Source: Gammaproteobacteria bacterium
Lineage (GTDB): Bacteria; Pseudomonadota; Gammaproteobacteria; Pseudomonadales; Azotimanducaceae
NCBI GenBank assembly: GCA_028821515.1
Contig: JAPPGA010000039.1
Location: 102,081-166,080, forward strand
Direction of reading: 5' to 3'
Length of the DNA: 64,000 nt
The notes beneath the pieces were generated by a model, which worked only from the letters and a program-made list of their open reading frames with translations, did not search any database and was not told the DNA's origin. The position numbers and the translations under genes are program-made. This document shows, in pieces, positions 25,903 through 33,968 of the stretch; the stretch's first letter is position 1; each line of letters opens with the position of its first letter.

Positions 25903-28365
25903 ATGCGCGCCGAAACGACACTGGCTGCCTCTCGGGACGGCGAACTGCCAGACGCCGCCGGCGCCCTTGCCCTGGCGGACTATCCGGACACGCGCGCACT
26001 CGCCGGGGTTGCCGCGGCGCTGCGCGACCGCGAGTTTCTGAACGTCGTCACCTACTCGCGCAAGGTCTTCATTCCGCTGACCCATCTCTGCCGCGACGTC
26101 TGCCACTACTGCACGTTCGCGCAGACACCATCCCGGCTTGACCATCCCTACATGTCGCTCGACCGCGTGCTGGAAGTCGCCCGCCAGGGCGCTGAACTCG
26201 GCTGCAAGGAGGCGCTCTTCACCCTGGGCGAGAAACCCGAGTTGCGCTACCGGGCGGCGCGCGAGGCGCTGGAACGTATGGGGTACGAAACCACCATCGA
26301 CTACCTGCGCGATGCCGCCGCGGCCGTGCTCGATGAAACCGGGCTGCTGCCGCACCTCAATCCCGGCAACATGACCCCGGACGACATCGCCTCGCTGCGA
26401 CCCGTATCGCCGTCGATGGGCATCATGCTCGAGTCGGCGTCCGAGCGGCTGACGGAGCGCGGCATGCCCCACTACGGTTCCCCGGACAAGGTTCCCGCCG
26501 TCCGCCTCAGGACTCTCGCCGATGGCGGCGCTGCGGGCGTGCCTTTCACGACCGGCATCCTGATCGGGATTGGCGAGACCCGCCGGGAGCGGATCGAGTC
26601 ACTGCTCGCGATCCGCGATGCGCATGAAGCGCACGGCCACATCCAGGAAGTCATCATCCAGAACTTCCGCGCCAAACCCGACACCAAGATGCGGCACGCG
26701 CCGGAACCGAGCCTGGACGAACTGCTATGGACCATTGCCGTCGCCCGCATCGTGTTCGGCGCGTCGATGAGCATCCAGGCGCCACCAAACCTGAGTCCCG
26801 GCGTACTCCGGCAGATCGTTGCCGCAGGTATCAACGACTGGGGCGGTGTTTCCCCGCTGACACCCGACTTCGTCAATCCCGAAGCGCCCTGGCCCCATCT
26901 CGATGAACTGGCCCGGGAGACCGCGCTGGCGGGCAAGCATCTGCAGGAGCGCCTGACCATCTACCCCGCCTATGCGCGCGAGCCGGACCGCTGGCTCGAT
27001 GCCGGGCTGAAGCGCCGCGTGCTCGACATGACCGACGGGGAGGGTTTTCCGCGCACCGACGGCTGGTCCCCCGGCGCCATCGACGCACCGCCGGAAGCCA
27101 CGCTGGAACGCATCTACACACCGCCCCGCGGGGAGGATGTCTCCGCCGATCTACGGGAAACCCTTGCCCGCGCCTCGGACGGCAATGACCTGGACGAAGC
27201 GGACTTGGTGCGCCTGATCCGCGCACGGGGCAACGACTTCAACGCTGTCGTCCATGCGGCCGACAGGCTCCGTGCCGAGGTCAACGGCGACACCGTCAGC
27301 TACGTCGTCAACCGCAACATCAACTACACCAATATCTGCTACTTCAAGTGCCGCTTCTGCGCCTTCTCCAAGGGCAAACTGGCCGAGAACCTGCGCGGAC
27401 GCCCGTACGATCTCGGCCGCGAGGAAATCCAGCGGCGCGTGCGCGAAGCATGGGACCGGGGCGGAACGGAGGTCTGCCTGCAGGGCGGCATCCACCCGGA
27501 GTACACGGGCGAGACCTACATGGAGATCGCCCGCGCGGTGAAGGAAGCCGTGCCTGACATGCACGTGCACGCGTTCTCACCGCTGGAGGTGTGGCAAGGC
27601 GCCGCCACATCGGACTCGAGCATCAGGGAGCATCTCGAGGCGCTGCGCGAGGCCGGACTCGATACGCTCCCCGGCACCGCGGCGGAAATCCTCGACGACG
27701 AAGTGCGCGCCGTGATCTGTCCGGACAAGATCAACACGGACCAGTGGCTCCAGGTCATGGAGACCGCCCACGAAGTCGGTTTCCGCACCACCGCGACGAT
27801 CATGTACGGCCATGTTGACCAACCGAAACACTGGGCCAGGCACCTGCTTCGCGTCCGCGCGCTGCAGAAGCGCACCGGAGGTTTCACCGAGTTCGTGCCA
27901 CTGCCGTTCGTGCACATGGAGGCCCCGCTCTATCTCCGGGGAGGTGCCCGCCAGGGCCCCACGTTCCGCGAGGCGATCCTGGTGCACGCCGTCGCCCGGC
28001 TCGCGCTGCATCCCCACATCACCAATATCCAGGCCAGCTGGGTGAAGATGGGCCACGAAGGGGTTGTGGCCGCGCTGAACGCGGGCTGCAACGACCTGGG
28101 CGGCACCCTGATGAACGAGAGCATCACCCGGGCCGCGGGCGCCAGTCACGGACAGGAGACCTCGCCCCTTCGCATGCGGTCGTTGATCGAGTCCGCGGGC
28201 CGAACGCCGAGACAGCGTACGACGGTCTACGGCGAGGTCGACCCCGAGCGTATCCAGGCGGGACTTGCCGCCGGCGAACTCGCCGCGATCGTCAATACTC
28301 CCGCACGCAAGTACGAGCGGGTCAGGACCCGCGAACTGGTCAGGAACGAGGCGCCTACGCCGTAG
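25903..28365 (+). CDS. fbiC: 7,8-didemethyl-8-hydroxy-5-deazariboflavin (Fo) synthase, fused CofG-CofH
   Basis: Builds the deazaflavin chromophore from tyrosine and a ribityl-diaminouracil. The 820-aa protein has two radical-SAM halves, each with its own 4Fe-4S site: CRDVCHYC at Cys 63, 67 and 70, and CYFKCRFC at Cys 479, 483 and 486. The first half matches CofG (FTLGEKPELRY, HLNPGNMTPDD) and the second CofH (CLQGGIHPEYTGETYMEI, NDLGGTLMNESITRAAGASHG). Fusion is as in actinobacteria; archaea use two genes. It is the last gene of the F420 unit, 27 bases after cofC. Confidence 0.96.
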   Translation: MRAETTLAASRDGELPDAAGALALADYPDTRALAGVAAALRDREFLNVVTYSRKVFIPLTHLCRDVCHYCTFAQTPSRLDHPYMSLDRVLEVARQGAELGCKEALFTLGEKPELRYRAAREALERMGYETTIDYLRDAAAAVLDETGLLPHLNPGNMTPDDIASLRPVSPSMGIMLESASERLTERGMPHYGSPDKVPAVRLRTLADGGAAGVPFTTGILIGIGETRRERIESLLAIRDAHEAHGHIQEVIIQNFRAKPDTKMRHAPEPSLDELLWTIAVARIVFGASMSIQAPPNLSPGVLRQIVAAGINDWGGVSPLTPDFVNPEAPWPHLDELARETALAGKHLQERLTIYPAYAREPDRWLDAGLKRRVLDMTDGEGFPRTDGWSPGAIDAPPEATLERIYTPPRGEDVSADLRETLARASDGNDLDEADLVRLIRARGNDFNAVVHAADRLRAEVNGDTVSYVVNRNINYTNICYFKCRFCAFSKGKLAENLRGRPYDLGREEIQRRVREAWDRGGTEVCLQGGIHPEYTGETYMEIARAVKEAVPDMHVHAFSPLEVWQGAATSDSSIREHLEALREAGLDTLPGTAAEILDDEVRAVICPDKINTDQWLQVMETAHEVGFRTTATIMYGHVDQPKHWARHLLRVRALQKRTGGFTEFVPLPFVHMEAPLYLRGGARQGPTFREAILVHAVARLALHPHITNIQASWVKMGHEGVVAALNAGCNDLGGTLMNESITRAAGASHGQETSPLRMRSLIESAGRTPRQRTTVYGEVDPERIQAGLAAGELAAIVNTPARKYERVRTRELVRNEAPTP

Positions 28366-28391
28366 GGAGATCCGCAGCCAAGATCCGAACA

Positions 28392-28409
28392 GGGGGCGGA
28401 TGTCCCCCC
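28392..28409 (+). terminator. possible hairpin between fbiC and the HNH gene
   Basis: GGGGG and CCCCCC arms surround a 7-base loop just after the fbiC stop, in the 97-base gap between two convergent genes. There is no T run, so it would be a weak or Rho-assisted terminator at best. Confidence 0.25.
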
Positions 28410-28462
28410 GCATCCCGCGCATTGACCGGCGTTGCGTGCCGTTGTCGGCGCTGCCTGGACCG

Positions 28463-30199
28463 TCACCAGGTTCGCTCGGCCAATTTCATAAGTTCCTTTT
28501 GAAACCTGGCGTTCTTCTGCCGGCCCCAGTCCTGGCGATGGCGCAGCATGTCGACGACCTCCCGGTCGGAATGCGTCTCGAGCACGTCGGAGCGCCGCGT
28601 CGGCAGCGGGCAATCGGCGGCGTCGTGCCCAATTGGTGCTGGCGGGAGTTCCGCGGAAACACCGGGAAACTGCGGGCTCAGCGCCGGCGGCATCACTTCG
28701 CCGTTCCGGCCGACAAAGACGACATCGCCGTCCTCCATCACGATGTGGTAGGCGCCGTGGTGAAGCAGCCGGTGATGGGCGCTACACAGCAGCACGAGGT
28801 TCTCGAGACAGGTCTCCCCGCCATCGATCCAGTGCCGGACATGGTGCGCCTCGACATAGCGCTGGTGGGCGCAGCCCGGGAAGCGGCAGCGGTTCTGGTC
28901 GCGCAGCTTCAGCGCCCGCAGCAGACGGGCCGGCACGATCCGGCTCCGCCGCTCGTAGTTGAGCAGGTCGCCCTTCGCGTCCTGGATGTACTCGGTGAGG
29001 TCGGCGTCGCAGGCGATGTGCCGGGCGTCCTCCTGGTCGACGCCCCAGTCGCGCTCGACGTGGTAGCGCGCGCCGCCCGCCGCCCGCTGTTTCGCCAGCT
29101 CGTTGCGGCCGATGGTGAGCACCACCTCGTAGCGCCGCCCGGTTCGGCGCCGCTTCCAGGCGCCCGCGCGGGTCGCCAGGCAGTGCTCGGCCATGTCCAC
29201 CAGCGCGTCGGCGTAGCGCTGCTCCCTGCTCGAGAGCGCGAATGTCAGCCAGTTCGGCAGACCGTCCGTTTCCGCGGAAACATCTCCGGAAACATCCGCA
29301 TCGGTGAGGGTGGCACTTTCAATCTGCGGGGAGTCCTCCCCGCCGTTGTCGCGGACCACATTATTGGCCGGAGTTTCCGCGGAAACATCGGTGGGAACAT
29401 CCGTCGTCCATTCTGACTGCGCCGGCAGCTCTTTGTCGTCTGTCGCGACAGCGCCTTCGACTGGCGCCTCTTCGGATCCATCGTCCGCCGCGGGTCCGGC
29501 AGTTCCCTTTTGACCCATGGCCGCGAGCCACGCCCCGTCGCGCGCTTCCCCCTCGTCCCTCCTGCCGTCGACGACCTGCTGCAGCGCGTTGATCACGAGC
29601 GCCCCCCGCTCCGCCGGCACCGCCGCCGTGATGACCAGCATGCCGTCCTCGTAGTGCCAGGTCAGGCTGCGCCGCTGTTCGCTGCTGGCCCGTCCTCTGC
29701 GGCTCCCGCCGACCCGCTCGTAGGTGCGCACCAGGCTCTCGAGCTGCGCGGCGCTGCTGCCCTCGGCGATCGCCAGCAGCATTGCGTCGGTGTGCGGCGT
29801 CGCCACCCGGGTGATGGCCCTCACCTTGGAATAGCTGATAACGCCGTCGCGGAACGCCGCGTCGATGAGGGGAAGCCGCTCCAATGCCCGGCCGATGCGG
29901 ATGCGCTCCCGGGCGGCGCAGGGCCCCAGGCCGCATTGGTGGTCGAGCCAGTTGCCGAGATTGCAGTAGCCGCCCTCGCGCCAGCTTCGGGTGCGCGCCA
30001 TGGCGGCGATGAGCTTGACGAAGCGCCAGTCGGCGAGGTTGATGCGGGCCGCCATGTCGGTGACGGCGCGGCGCAGTTCGGCGGGGTCGTCGGGGATGAA
30101 ATCGAGGCTATTGCGGTCTGCTCCGAGGATGAGGCTCTCGGCGGCTGGATCGGGCGTGAAGTCGACATGCTGGGCGATTTCTTCGGTCGGGACGGACAT
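28463..30199 (-). CDS. DUF222-HNH endonuclease-like protein (13E12 repeat family)
   Basis: The 578-aa protein has an N-terminal DUF222 domain (about residues 35-220: LADWRFVKLIAAM, GYCNLGNWLDHQCGLGPCAARERIRIG), an acidic low-complexity linker (about 230-320), and a C-terminal HNH nuclease (about 440-510). The nuclease has CRFPGCAHQRYVEAHH and NLVLLCSAHHRLLHHG, with the zinc Cys and metal-binding His residues present. Such proteins are named after the mycobacterial REP13E12 element and often sit in mobile DNA; their function is unknown. The linker contains the pentapeptide VSAET twice and VSAEL occurs near the end. Not in an operon; an AT-rich stretch with paired palindromes lies upstream. Confidence 0.85.
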   Translation of the reverse strand: MSVPTEEIAQHVDFTPDPAAESLILGADRNSLDFIPDDPAELRRAVTDMAARINLADWRFVKLIAAMARTRSWREGGYCNLGNWLDHQCGLGPCAARERIRIGRALERLPLIDAAFRDGVISYSKVRAITRVATPHTDAMLLAIAEGSSAAQLESLVRTYERVGGSRRGRASSEQRRSLTWHYEDGMLVITAAVPAERGALVINALQQVVDGRRDEGEARDGAWLAAMGQKGTAGPAADDGSEEAPVEGAVATDDKELPAQSEWTTDVPTDVSAETPANNVVRDNGGEDSPQIESATLTDADVSGDVSAETDGLPNWLTFALSSREQRYADALVDMAEHCLATRAGAWKRRRTGRRYEVVLTIGRNELAKQRAAGGARYHVERDWGVDQEDARHIACDADLTEYIQDAKGDLLNYERRSRIVPARLLRALKLRDQNRCRFPGCAHQRYVEAHHVRHWIDGGETCLENLVLLCSAHHRLLHHGAYHIVMEDGDVVFVGRNGEVMPPALSPQFPGVSAELPPAPIGHDAADCPLPTRRSDVLETHSDREVVDMLRHRQDWGRQKNARFQKELMKLAERTW

Positions 30200-30223
30200 G
30201 CTTGGAGGCCTTGATGGAGGAGG

Positions 30224-30250
30224 TTACTAGTACTGTATATATTACTAGTA
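30224..30250. promoter_or_regulatory. paired TTACTAGTA repeats upstream of the HNH gene (intergenic 30200-30467)
   Basis: TTACTAGTA occurs at 30224-30232 and again at 30242-30250, an 18-base period, with the palindrome TACTAGTA in each and GTATATAT between. It begins 25 bases upstream of the HNH start codon and is far more AT-rich than its surroundings, so it may be the promoter and operator of the HNH gene. The rest of the 268-base gap (AT-rich to about 30300, then GC-rich) shows no gene. Confidence 0.4.
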
Positions 30251-30467
30251 TATGCTCCGTTTATCATTGTTTTTATTGAATAATTATAGCTTTCTCCTGC
30301 CGATCCGCCTCCGGATCAAGGCGACCCGCTGGGCGGGGTTGTCCACGCTTTGTCCACGGCGCCGGACCCCGACATTGAAGAGGCGCGGTGGTCAAAGGGT
30401 GGACAACCCCACGACGACAACCCGCGACGACGGCGCCTATGCGGCGGCACCAGCTGGCGCTACGCGC

Positions 30468-31328
30468 CTATCTTGACCCGCGGCAGATCTTCTCGCAGGG
30501 CACCCCGTCACCATCGCCATCGATACGTGTCAAGCCGCATCGCCGCAGGTAGAAGAGCGCTTCGGCGCAGGACGTCATCTCGCGACAGTAGGTCTTCCGG
30601 CCGCAGGCGAAGGAAGTCGTCGGGGGCGCGGACGCAATCGCAGACATCGTTGACCCGCGACAGATCTTCTCACAGGGCACCCCGTCACCATCGCCATCGA
30701 TACGTGTCAAGCCGCATCGCCGCAGGTAGAAGAGCGCTTCGGCGCAGGACGTCATCTCGCGACAGTAGGTCTTCCGGCCGCAGGCGAAGGAAGTCGTCGG
30801 GGGCGCGGACGCAATCGCAGGCGTCTTCGACCGTCGCTCGCCACGCCGCCACTCCCAGGGCGGGACATGCTGGGCCAGGGGCAACGACCAGAGACCCGCA
30901 CCCGCCTCCCGTGCACGCCGCTCGTCGTCGAGCAACGACTGGTCGGTGAGGTATCGCCGATACGCCCATGCGTGACCCTCCCGCACCATCTCGCGGTTGA
31001 TGTCGCGTCCGTCGAGGTAAATCTTCCCGAGCAGGCGTTCGTAGCGGTCCCTACCTTCTGACAGCACGCGAACCTGGCGCCGAAACACCTTCTCCGCCAG
31101 CGCCTGCCCCGCCCTGGTGCCCCACGGCTGGGCACGTTCCGGGGTGTCGATTTCAGTCAGCCGGAAACGTTCCTGGGAAGGGCGTCCGTCCCTTTCGACA
31201 AGCAGGGTTACGGTATCCCCATCCGCGATGCCGACAACGACGGCATCGAGACAGGAACCGGTGTCGCATGGGTCCGCGATTGCGAGGCTTGCCGATAGTG
31301 CGAAACAGGTCGCGAGTGACGCCCGGAT
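30468..31328 (-). CDS. exported SNase-like nuclease with two excalibur calcium-binding domains
   Basis: About 286 aa. The signal peptide runs RASLATCFALSASLAIADP, then follows a staphylococcal-nuclease domain with IADGDTVTLL, RFRLTEIDTPERAQ and RDRYERLLG, giving the expected metal-binding Asp residues and catalytic Arg and Glu. Two nearly identical excalibur domains follow (CGRKTYC, MTSCAEALFYL, DGDGDGVPCE), known from extracellular calcium-dependent proteins. It should cut nucleic acid in the periplasm or outside. No ATG, GTG or TTG exists before the SNase core: the first in-frame GTG (31088) lies inside it. The best start is ATC at 31326-31328, with GGGAG seven bases upstream. Either a rare start codon or a mutated ATG that silences the gene. 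Confidence 0.78.
   Translation of the reverse strand: MRASLATCFALSASLAIADPCDTGSCLDAVVVGIADGDTVTLLVERDGRPSQERFRLTEIDTPERAQPWGTRAGQALAEKVFRRQVRVLSEGRDRYERLLGKIYLDGRDINREMVREGHAWAYRRYLTDQSLLDDERRAREAGAGLWSLPLAQHVPPWEWRRGERRSKTPAIASAPPTTSFACGRKTYCREMTSCAEALFYLRRCGLTRIDGDGDGVPCEKICRGSTMSAIASAPPTTSFACGRKTYCREMTSCAEALFYLRRCGLTRIDGDGDGVPCEKICRGSR
30473..30820 (-). repeat. tandem duplication of the excalibur-domain coding segment
   Basis: Two direct copies of about 171 bases begin at 30473 and 30650, a 177-base period (59 codons), and stay in frame. I see only a few base differences (for example CGGCAG against CGACAG and TCGCAG against TCACAG), so the duplication is recent. It doubles the calcium-binding domain of the nuclease. 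Confidence 0.9.
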
Positions 31329-31335
31329 GGCTGAT

Positions 31336-31340
31336 CTCCC
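31336..31340 (-). promoter_or_regulatory. ribosome binding site in front of the ATC codon of the SNase gene
   Basis: GGGAG on the minus strand, seven bases before ATC 31328. It is the main reason to place the start there and marks the ATC as a former or actual initiation codon. Confidence 0.5.
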
Positions 31341-31457
31341 ACGGGAATTGTGGTCACTATCCTACAGCGCTCCGACGTGCCTGGGGAACGATCATTCACA
31401 TGCCATCACTGCGGGAAACCGAGTCGAGTGCGCACTCTTTGCCAACCCTTTACCACC

Positions 31458-31604
31458 ATGACCACCATGAACATCTCCCTTCCCGATTCCCTCAAGTCCT
31501 TCGTGGACGATCAGGTCGGCACGCGCGGCTACAGCACCTCCAGCGAATACGTCCGCGAACTGATCCGCCGGGACCACGATCGCCAGCGCTTTCGGGGACT
31601 GCTG
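31458..31604 (+). pseudogene. parD-type antitoxin remnant
   Basis: The first 49 codons match the N-terminal DNA-binding part of ParD antitoxins (MNISLPDSLKSFVDDQVG, GYSTSSEYVRELIRRD). After RQRFRGLL the similarity stops abruptly: the toxin-binding C-terminal part and a parE gene are missing, and the frame runs on antisense to mazF. The break point lies about 50 bases before the mazF stop, so a deletion or recombination probably joined two toxin-antitoxin loci. The remnant may still bind DNA if expressed. Confidence 0.7.
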
Positions 31605-31655
31605 TATTGCCGACCTTTACCTTCGCCGACAAAAGACCAAAGGCTTGCGAGCGAT

Positions 31656-32030
31656 TCAAGGACGAGTTGCGGACATCGGGCCAACACCCATCACGGCAAG
31701 CAGGCTGCGTTCGACATCCGTCATCTCGCTGTCCGAGAGTTCCGTCAAGGGACCGTCGCCGAGGCGTTCGCGGTCAAGAGTGCGGGGTTGGTCAACGATG
31801 ACCTGGGAGTCCACATGCAATCCGCCACGGGCACGAATGATCACCCGCAGGGGCTCGGCGTCGGGGCGGATCCGGCTGGTCAGCGGCAGAACGACGACCG
31901 TACGTTGCTGCGCAGCACTTAGCCAATCACCCTGGACGATTAGCACGGGCCGGATCTTTCCCACCTCGCGACCGCGGTTCGGGTTGAGGTTGGCTATCCA
32001 CACCTGTCCTCGCCGAATCGGAGCTTTCAT
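31656..32030 (-). CDS. MazF/PemK-family mRNA interferase toxin
   Basis: The 124-aa endoribonuclease toxin has the family core RRGQVWIANLNPNRGREVGKIRPVLIV, then VVVLPLTSRIRP and DSQVIVDQPRTLDRERL; the Arg in RPVLIV and the Thr in PLTS are the usual active-site residues. ATG 32028-32030 fits the family start; the frame is open upstream. It lies 19 bases after the antitoxin gene in the usual antitoxin-toxin order. A short extension (GVGPMSATRP) follows the normal C terminus, next to the parD break point. Confidence 0.88.
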   Translation of the reverse strand: MKAPIRRGQVWIANLNPNRGREVGKIRPVLIVQGDWLSAAQQRTVVVLPLTSRIRPDAEPLRVIIRARGGLHVDSQVIVDQPRTLDRERLGDGPLTELSDSEMTDVERSLLAVMGVGPMSATRP

Positions 32031-32049
32031 TTCGTGATGGGTCCCTTGG

Positions 32050-32319
32050 CTATTCGATGGCAGGGGCACCGCCTTCGGTTGATTCCAGCGCCTCGTTATC
32101 AAACGGCAAGGCTTCCTCAACCAGCGTAGCGTTTTCGTCGGAATCGATCACGGTAGCCGCGCGGGTCAATCGAGCGAGGAATCGTTGACGACGGCGATCA
32201 TCCAGGAACTGCTCCAGTGCATTGCGAGCGATAAGCGACTTCGGCTGTCCCGCCAAACGGGATTCTGCGGTCAAGTGCTCGTCCAAGCTTTCCGACAGTC
32301 GGATGCTAAGAGTTGACAT
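32050..32319 (-). CDS. ribbon-helix-helix antitoxin partner of the MazF toxin
   Basis: The 89-aa protein has an N-terminal RHH (CopG-like) fold (TLSIRLSESLDEHLTAESR, PKSLIARNALEQFLDDR) for DNA binding and an acidic C-terminal tail (DSDENATLVEEALPFDNE) that would wrap the toxin. It is first in the operon and should repress it together with the toxin through the inverted repeats just upstream. Confidence 0.82.
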   Translation of the reverse strand: MSTLSIRLSESLDEHLTAESRLAGQPKSLIARNALEQFLDDRRRQRFLARLTRAATVIDSDENATLVEEALPFDNEALESTEGGAPAIE

Positions 32320-32324
32320 TGTGG

Positions 32325-32363
32325 TATCCGATACGTAGCACGAAATGTACGACGGTTTGTATC
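32325..32363. promoter_or_regulatory. candidate operator of the toxin-antitoxin operon
   Basis: GTATC-C-GATAC (32325-32335) is a perfect palindrome, and another GTATC arm follows at 32359-32363. It starts 5 bases upstream of the antitoxin ATG. Position and symmetry suit autoregulation by the RHH antitoxin. The 32320-32530 gap has no other feature I can support. Confidence 0.4.
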
Positions 32364-32530
32364 ATCAATATCAGCACAAAGCAACAAACGAGCAGCCCCG
32401 TCCGAGACGATCTGTTCGGTCGATACACTTAATCGGTGACGCGGGGCTAACTCTAGTTGTAGCTGGACGAAAGTGCCGATCCGAAGCCGGGTCTTCCCGC
32501 TGGCGATGGCGGCGCGGTTGTCGTCTTCAG

Positions 32531-33937
32531 CTACTGCGAACCTCGCGCCGCAACGAAAGCGCGGGCGGTCGCCTCATCCTCCGCTGCGACAATCGACTCC
32601 CGCTCGTCGCCGAAGCCGACGAAGGCACCGTCATCCGAAGCCCAGATGGAAAATGACCGGGAGTCGGGAAGTCTGACCTCGTAGGCGTGGCTCAAACCGG
32701 TCGGCAGACCCTTGCGCCCGACATAGCGTCCGGAAAGGGGTATCAGCCCCCAGTGGCGACCAACAAGATCCCGATGAAAACCCAGGATACGAACAGGCCA
32801 CTCATTCTCGCGGTCGTGCGGCCTCGCGCAGGCATAGAGACCCAGGAGGGCGTCCGGAACGATGGGGCCGTCTCCCTTCCCATTGGGTTTGAGGGTCGGT
32901 TCTCCGCGTTCGGCTTCGATGGACAGTTCGCCAGTCCTGGTGAACGAAAAAACGACATCCTCGTCGTACATCATGCCCCGCTTCGCCGCCATCGTTGCCG
33001 CCTTTGGCGTCGCGCCTTCGGTGCTTCGGAACGTGCGCCAGGAAAAACTGCTGGCGTCGGCGAGAACCAGGTCGTATTCGAACCAAAGGCGCGTCTCTGC
33101 AGACTCCGGCGGGCCCGTGAAGTCGGATTGCAAGGGTATGTCCATTCGCTTGTGCACGCTTACCGTGCCGTCCGCTTCAAGTCTTGCCGAAATGTGCCCC
33201 AATCCGCACACATCTTCGGAGTGGAAAACGAACCACACGTCGCGCCACCGAGCCGCAAACTCCCTGTTGCCTTTCAATACACCCGACATGGCCTCACCTC
33301 CCCCAGTACTCTCCAATGACAGTTCAAGAACGCCTTTGCGAACCAGGCCGTCGCGCAGCCTGGCGATGCCCCGCGAAAGCCGGGAAGCTACCGTGCCCGG
33401 CCTGCAGTCCAGGGCCTCGGCGATCTCCCGGTAGCTTAGACCTTCGAAGTAGCGCTTCAGCAGCGGTCCCCGGAACTGGTCCTCCAATGCCTCGACCTCG
33501 GCCAACACGGCGTCGAGAAGACGGGTACGCGCGACAGATTCCGCCACATCGGACTCGCCCCCAGGTTCGCCCAAGCGAAGACTCTCCTGCTCCCGGCGCC
33601 GACGCCGCATCGTCTTTCGCAAAGCGTCCATGGCCGAGGTCGAGATGATCACGCTCCACCATCCCAGCGGATTCACCACTTCACCGTTCGTCGGCGTCGA
33701 GTCCATCAGGCGCAGGATCGACGTCTGCACGACATCCTCGGCTTCTTCCGCGTAGTACTCACGCGCCTTGGCGATCGCCCAGGCGCGATGCCGGCTGACG
33801 AATGCCGCGAGGGCGGCGTCATCTCCGTGGCGGTAGAACCGCTTCAGCAACGTCCTGTCGTCGGTCTCGGGCAACTGTTCACACTCGTCCTGCCTTATTG
33901 GACGCCGCCGACGCGGATTTTCTTCCGCGCGATGCAT
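32531..33937 (-). CDS. ECF-type RNA polymerase sigma factor with a large C-terminal extra domain
   Basis: The 468-aa protein has sigma region 2 at about residues 30-110 (DDAALAAFVSRHRAWAIAKAREY, AEDVVQTSILRLM) and region 4 at about 145-205 (FEGLSYREIAEALDCRPGTVASRLSRGIARLR). Then 260 residues follow that standard ECF factors lack: beta-rich, with FVFHSEDVCGLGHISARLEADG, WFEYDLVLADASSFSWRTF, a DGPIVPDALLGLYAC stretch and WASDDGAFVGFGDE. The extension may sense a ligand or bind a partner in place of an anti-sigma factor; none is adjacent. The gene is last in the unit aceE-aceF-FAD dehydrogenase-Tat protein-sigma, 31 bases after its neighbour. ECF factors with C-terminal additions are known from Planctomycetes and others. 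Confidence 0.82.
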   Translation of the reverse strand: MHRAEENPRRRRPIRQDECEQLPETDDRTLLKRFYRHGDDAALAAFVSRHRAWAIAKAREYYAEEAEDVVQTSILRLMDSTPTNGEVVNPLGWWSVIISTSAMDALRKTMRRRRREQESLRLGEPGGESDVAESVARTRLLDAVLAEVEALEDQFRGPLLKRYFEGLSYREIAEALDCRPGTVASRLSRGIARLRDGLVRKGVLELSLESTGGGEAMSGVLKGNREFAARWRDVWFVFHSEDVCGLGHISARLEADGTVSVHKRMDIPLQSDFTGPPESAETRLWFEYDLVLADASSFSWRTFRSTEGATPKAATMAAKRGMMYDEDVVFSFTRTGELSIEAERGEPTLKPNGKGDGPIVPDALLGLYACARPHDRENEWPVRILGFHRDLVGRHWGLIPLSGRYVGRKGLPTGLSHAYEVRLPDSRSFSIWASDDGAFVGFGDERESIVAAEDEATARAFVAARGSQ

Positions 33938-33968
33938 CCAGGGGGAAAGGCAGGAACGCTAATCCGGC

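Noticed and set aside
30473..30820. Direct repeat that could be mistaken for a CRISPR unit
   Set aside because: Two units of 177 bases, in frame and coding for a known domain; no short repeats with spacers.
31605..31655. Remains of a parE toxin after the parD fragment
   Set aside because: I read all three frames (for example ADLYLRRQKTKGLRAIQG) and none gives a convincing ParE match in this short stretch.
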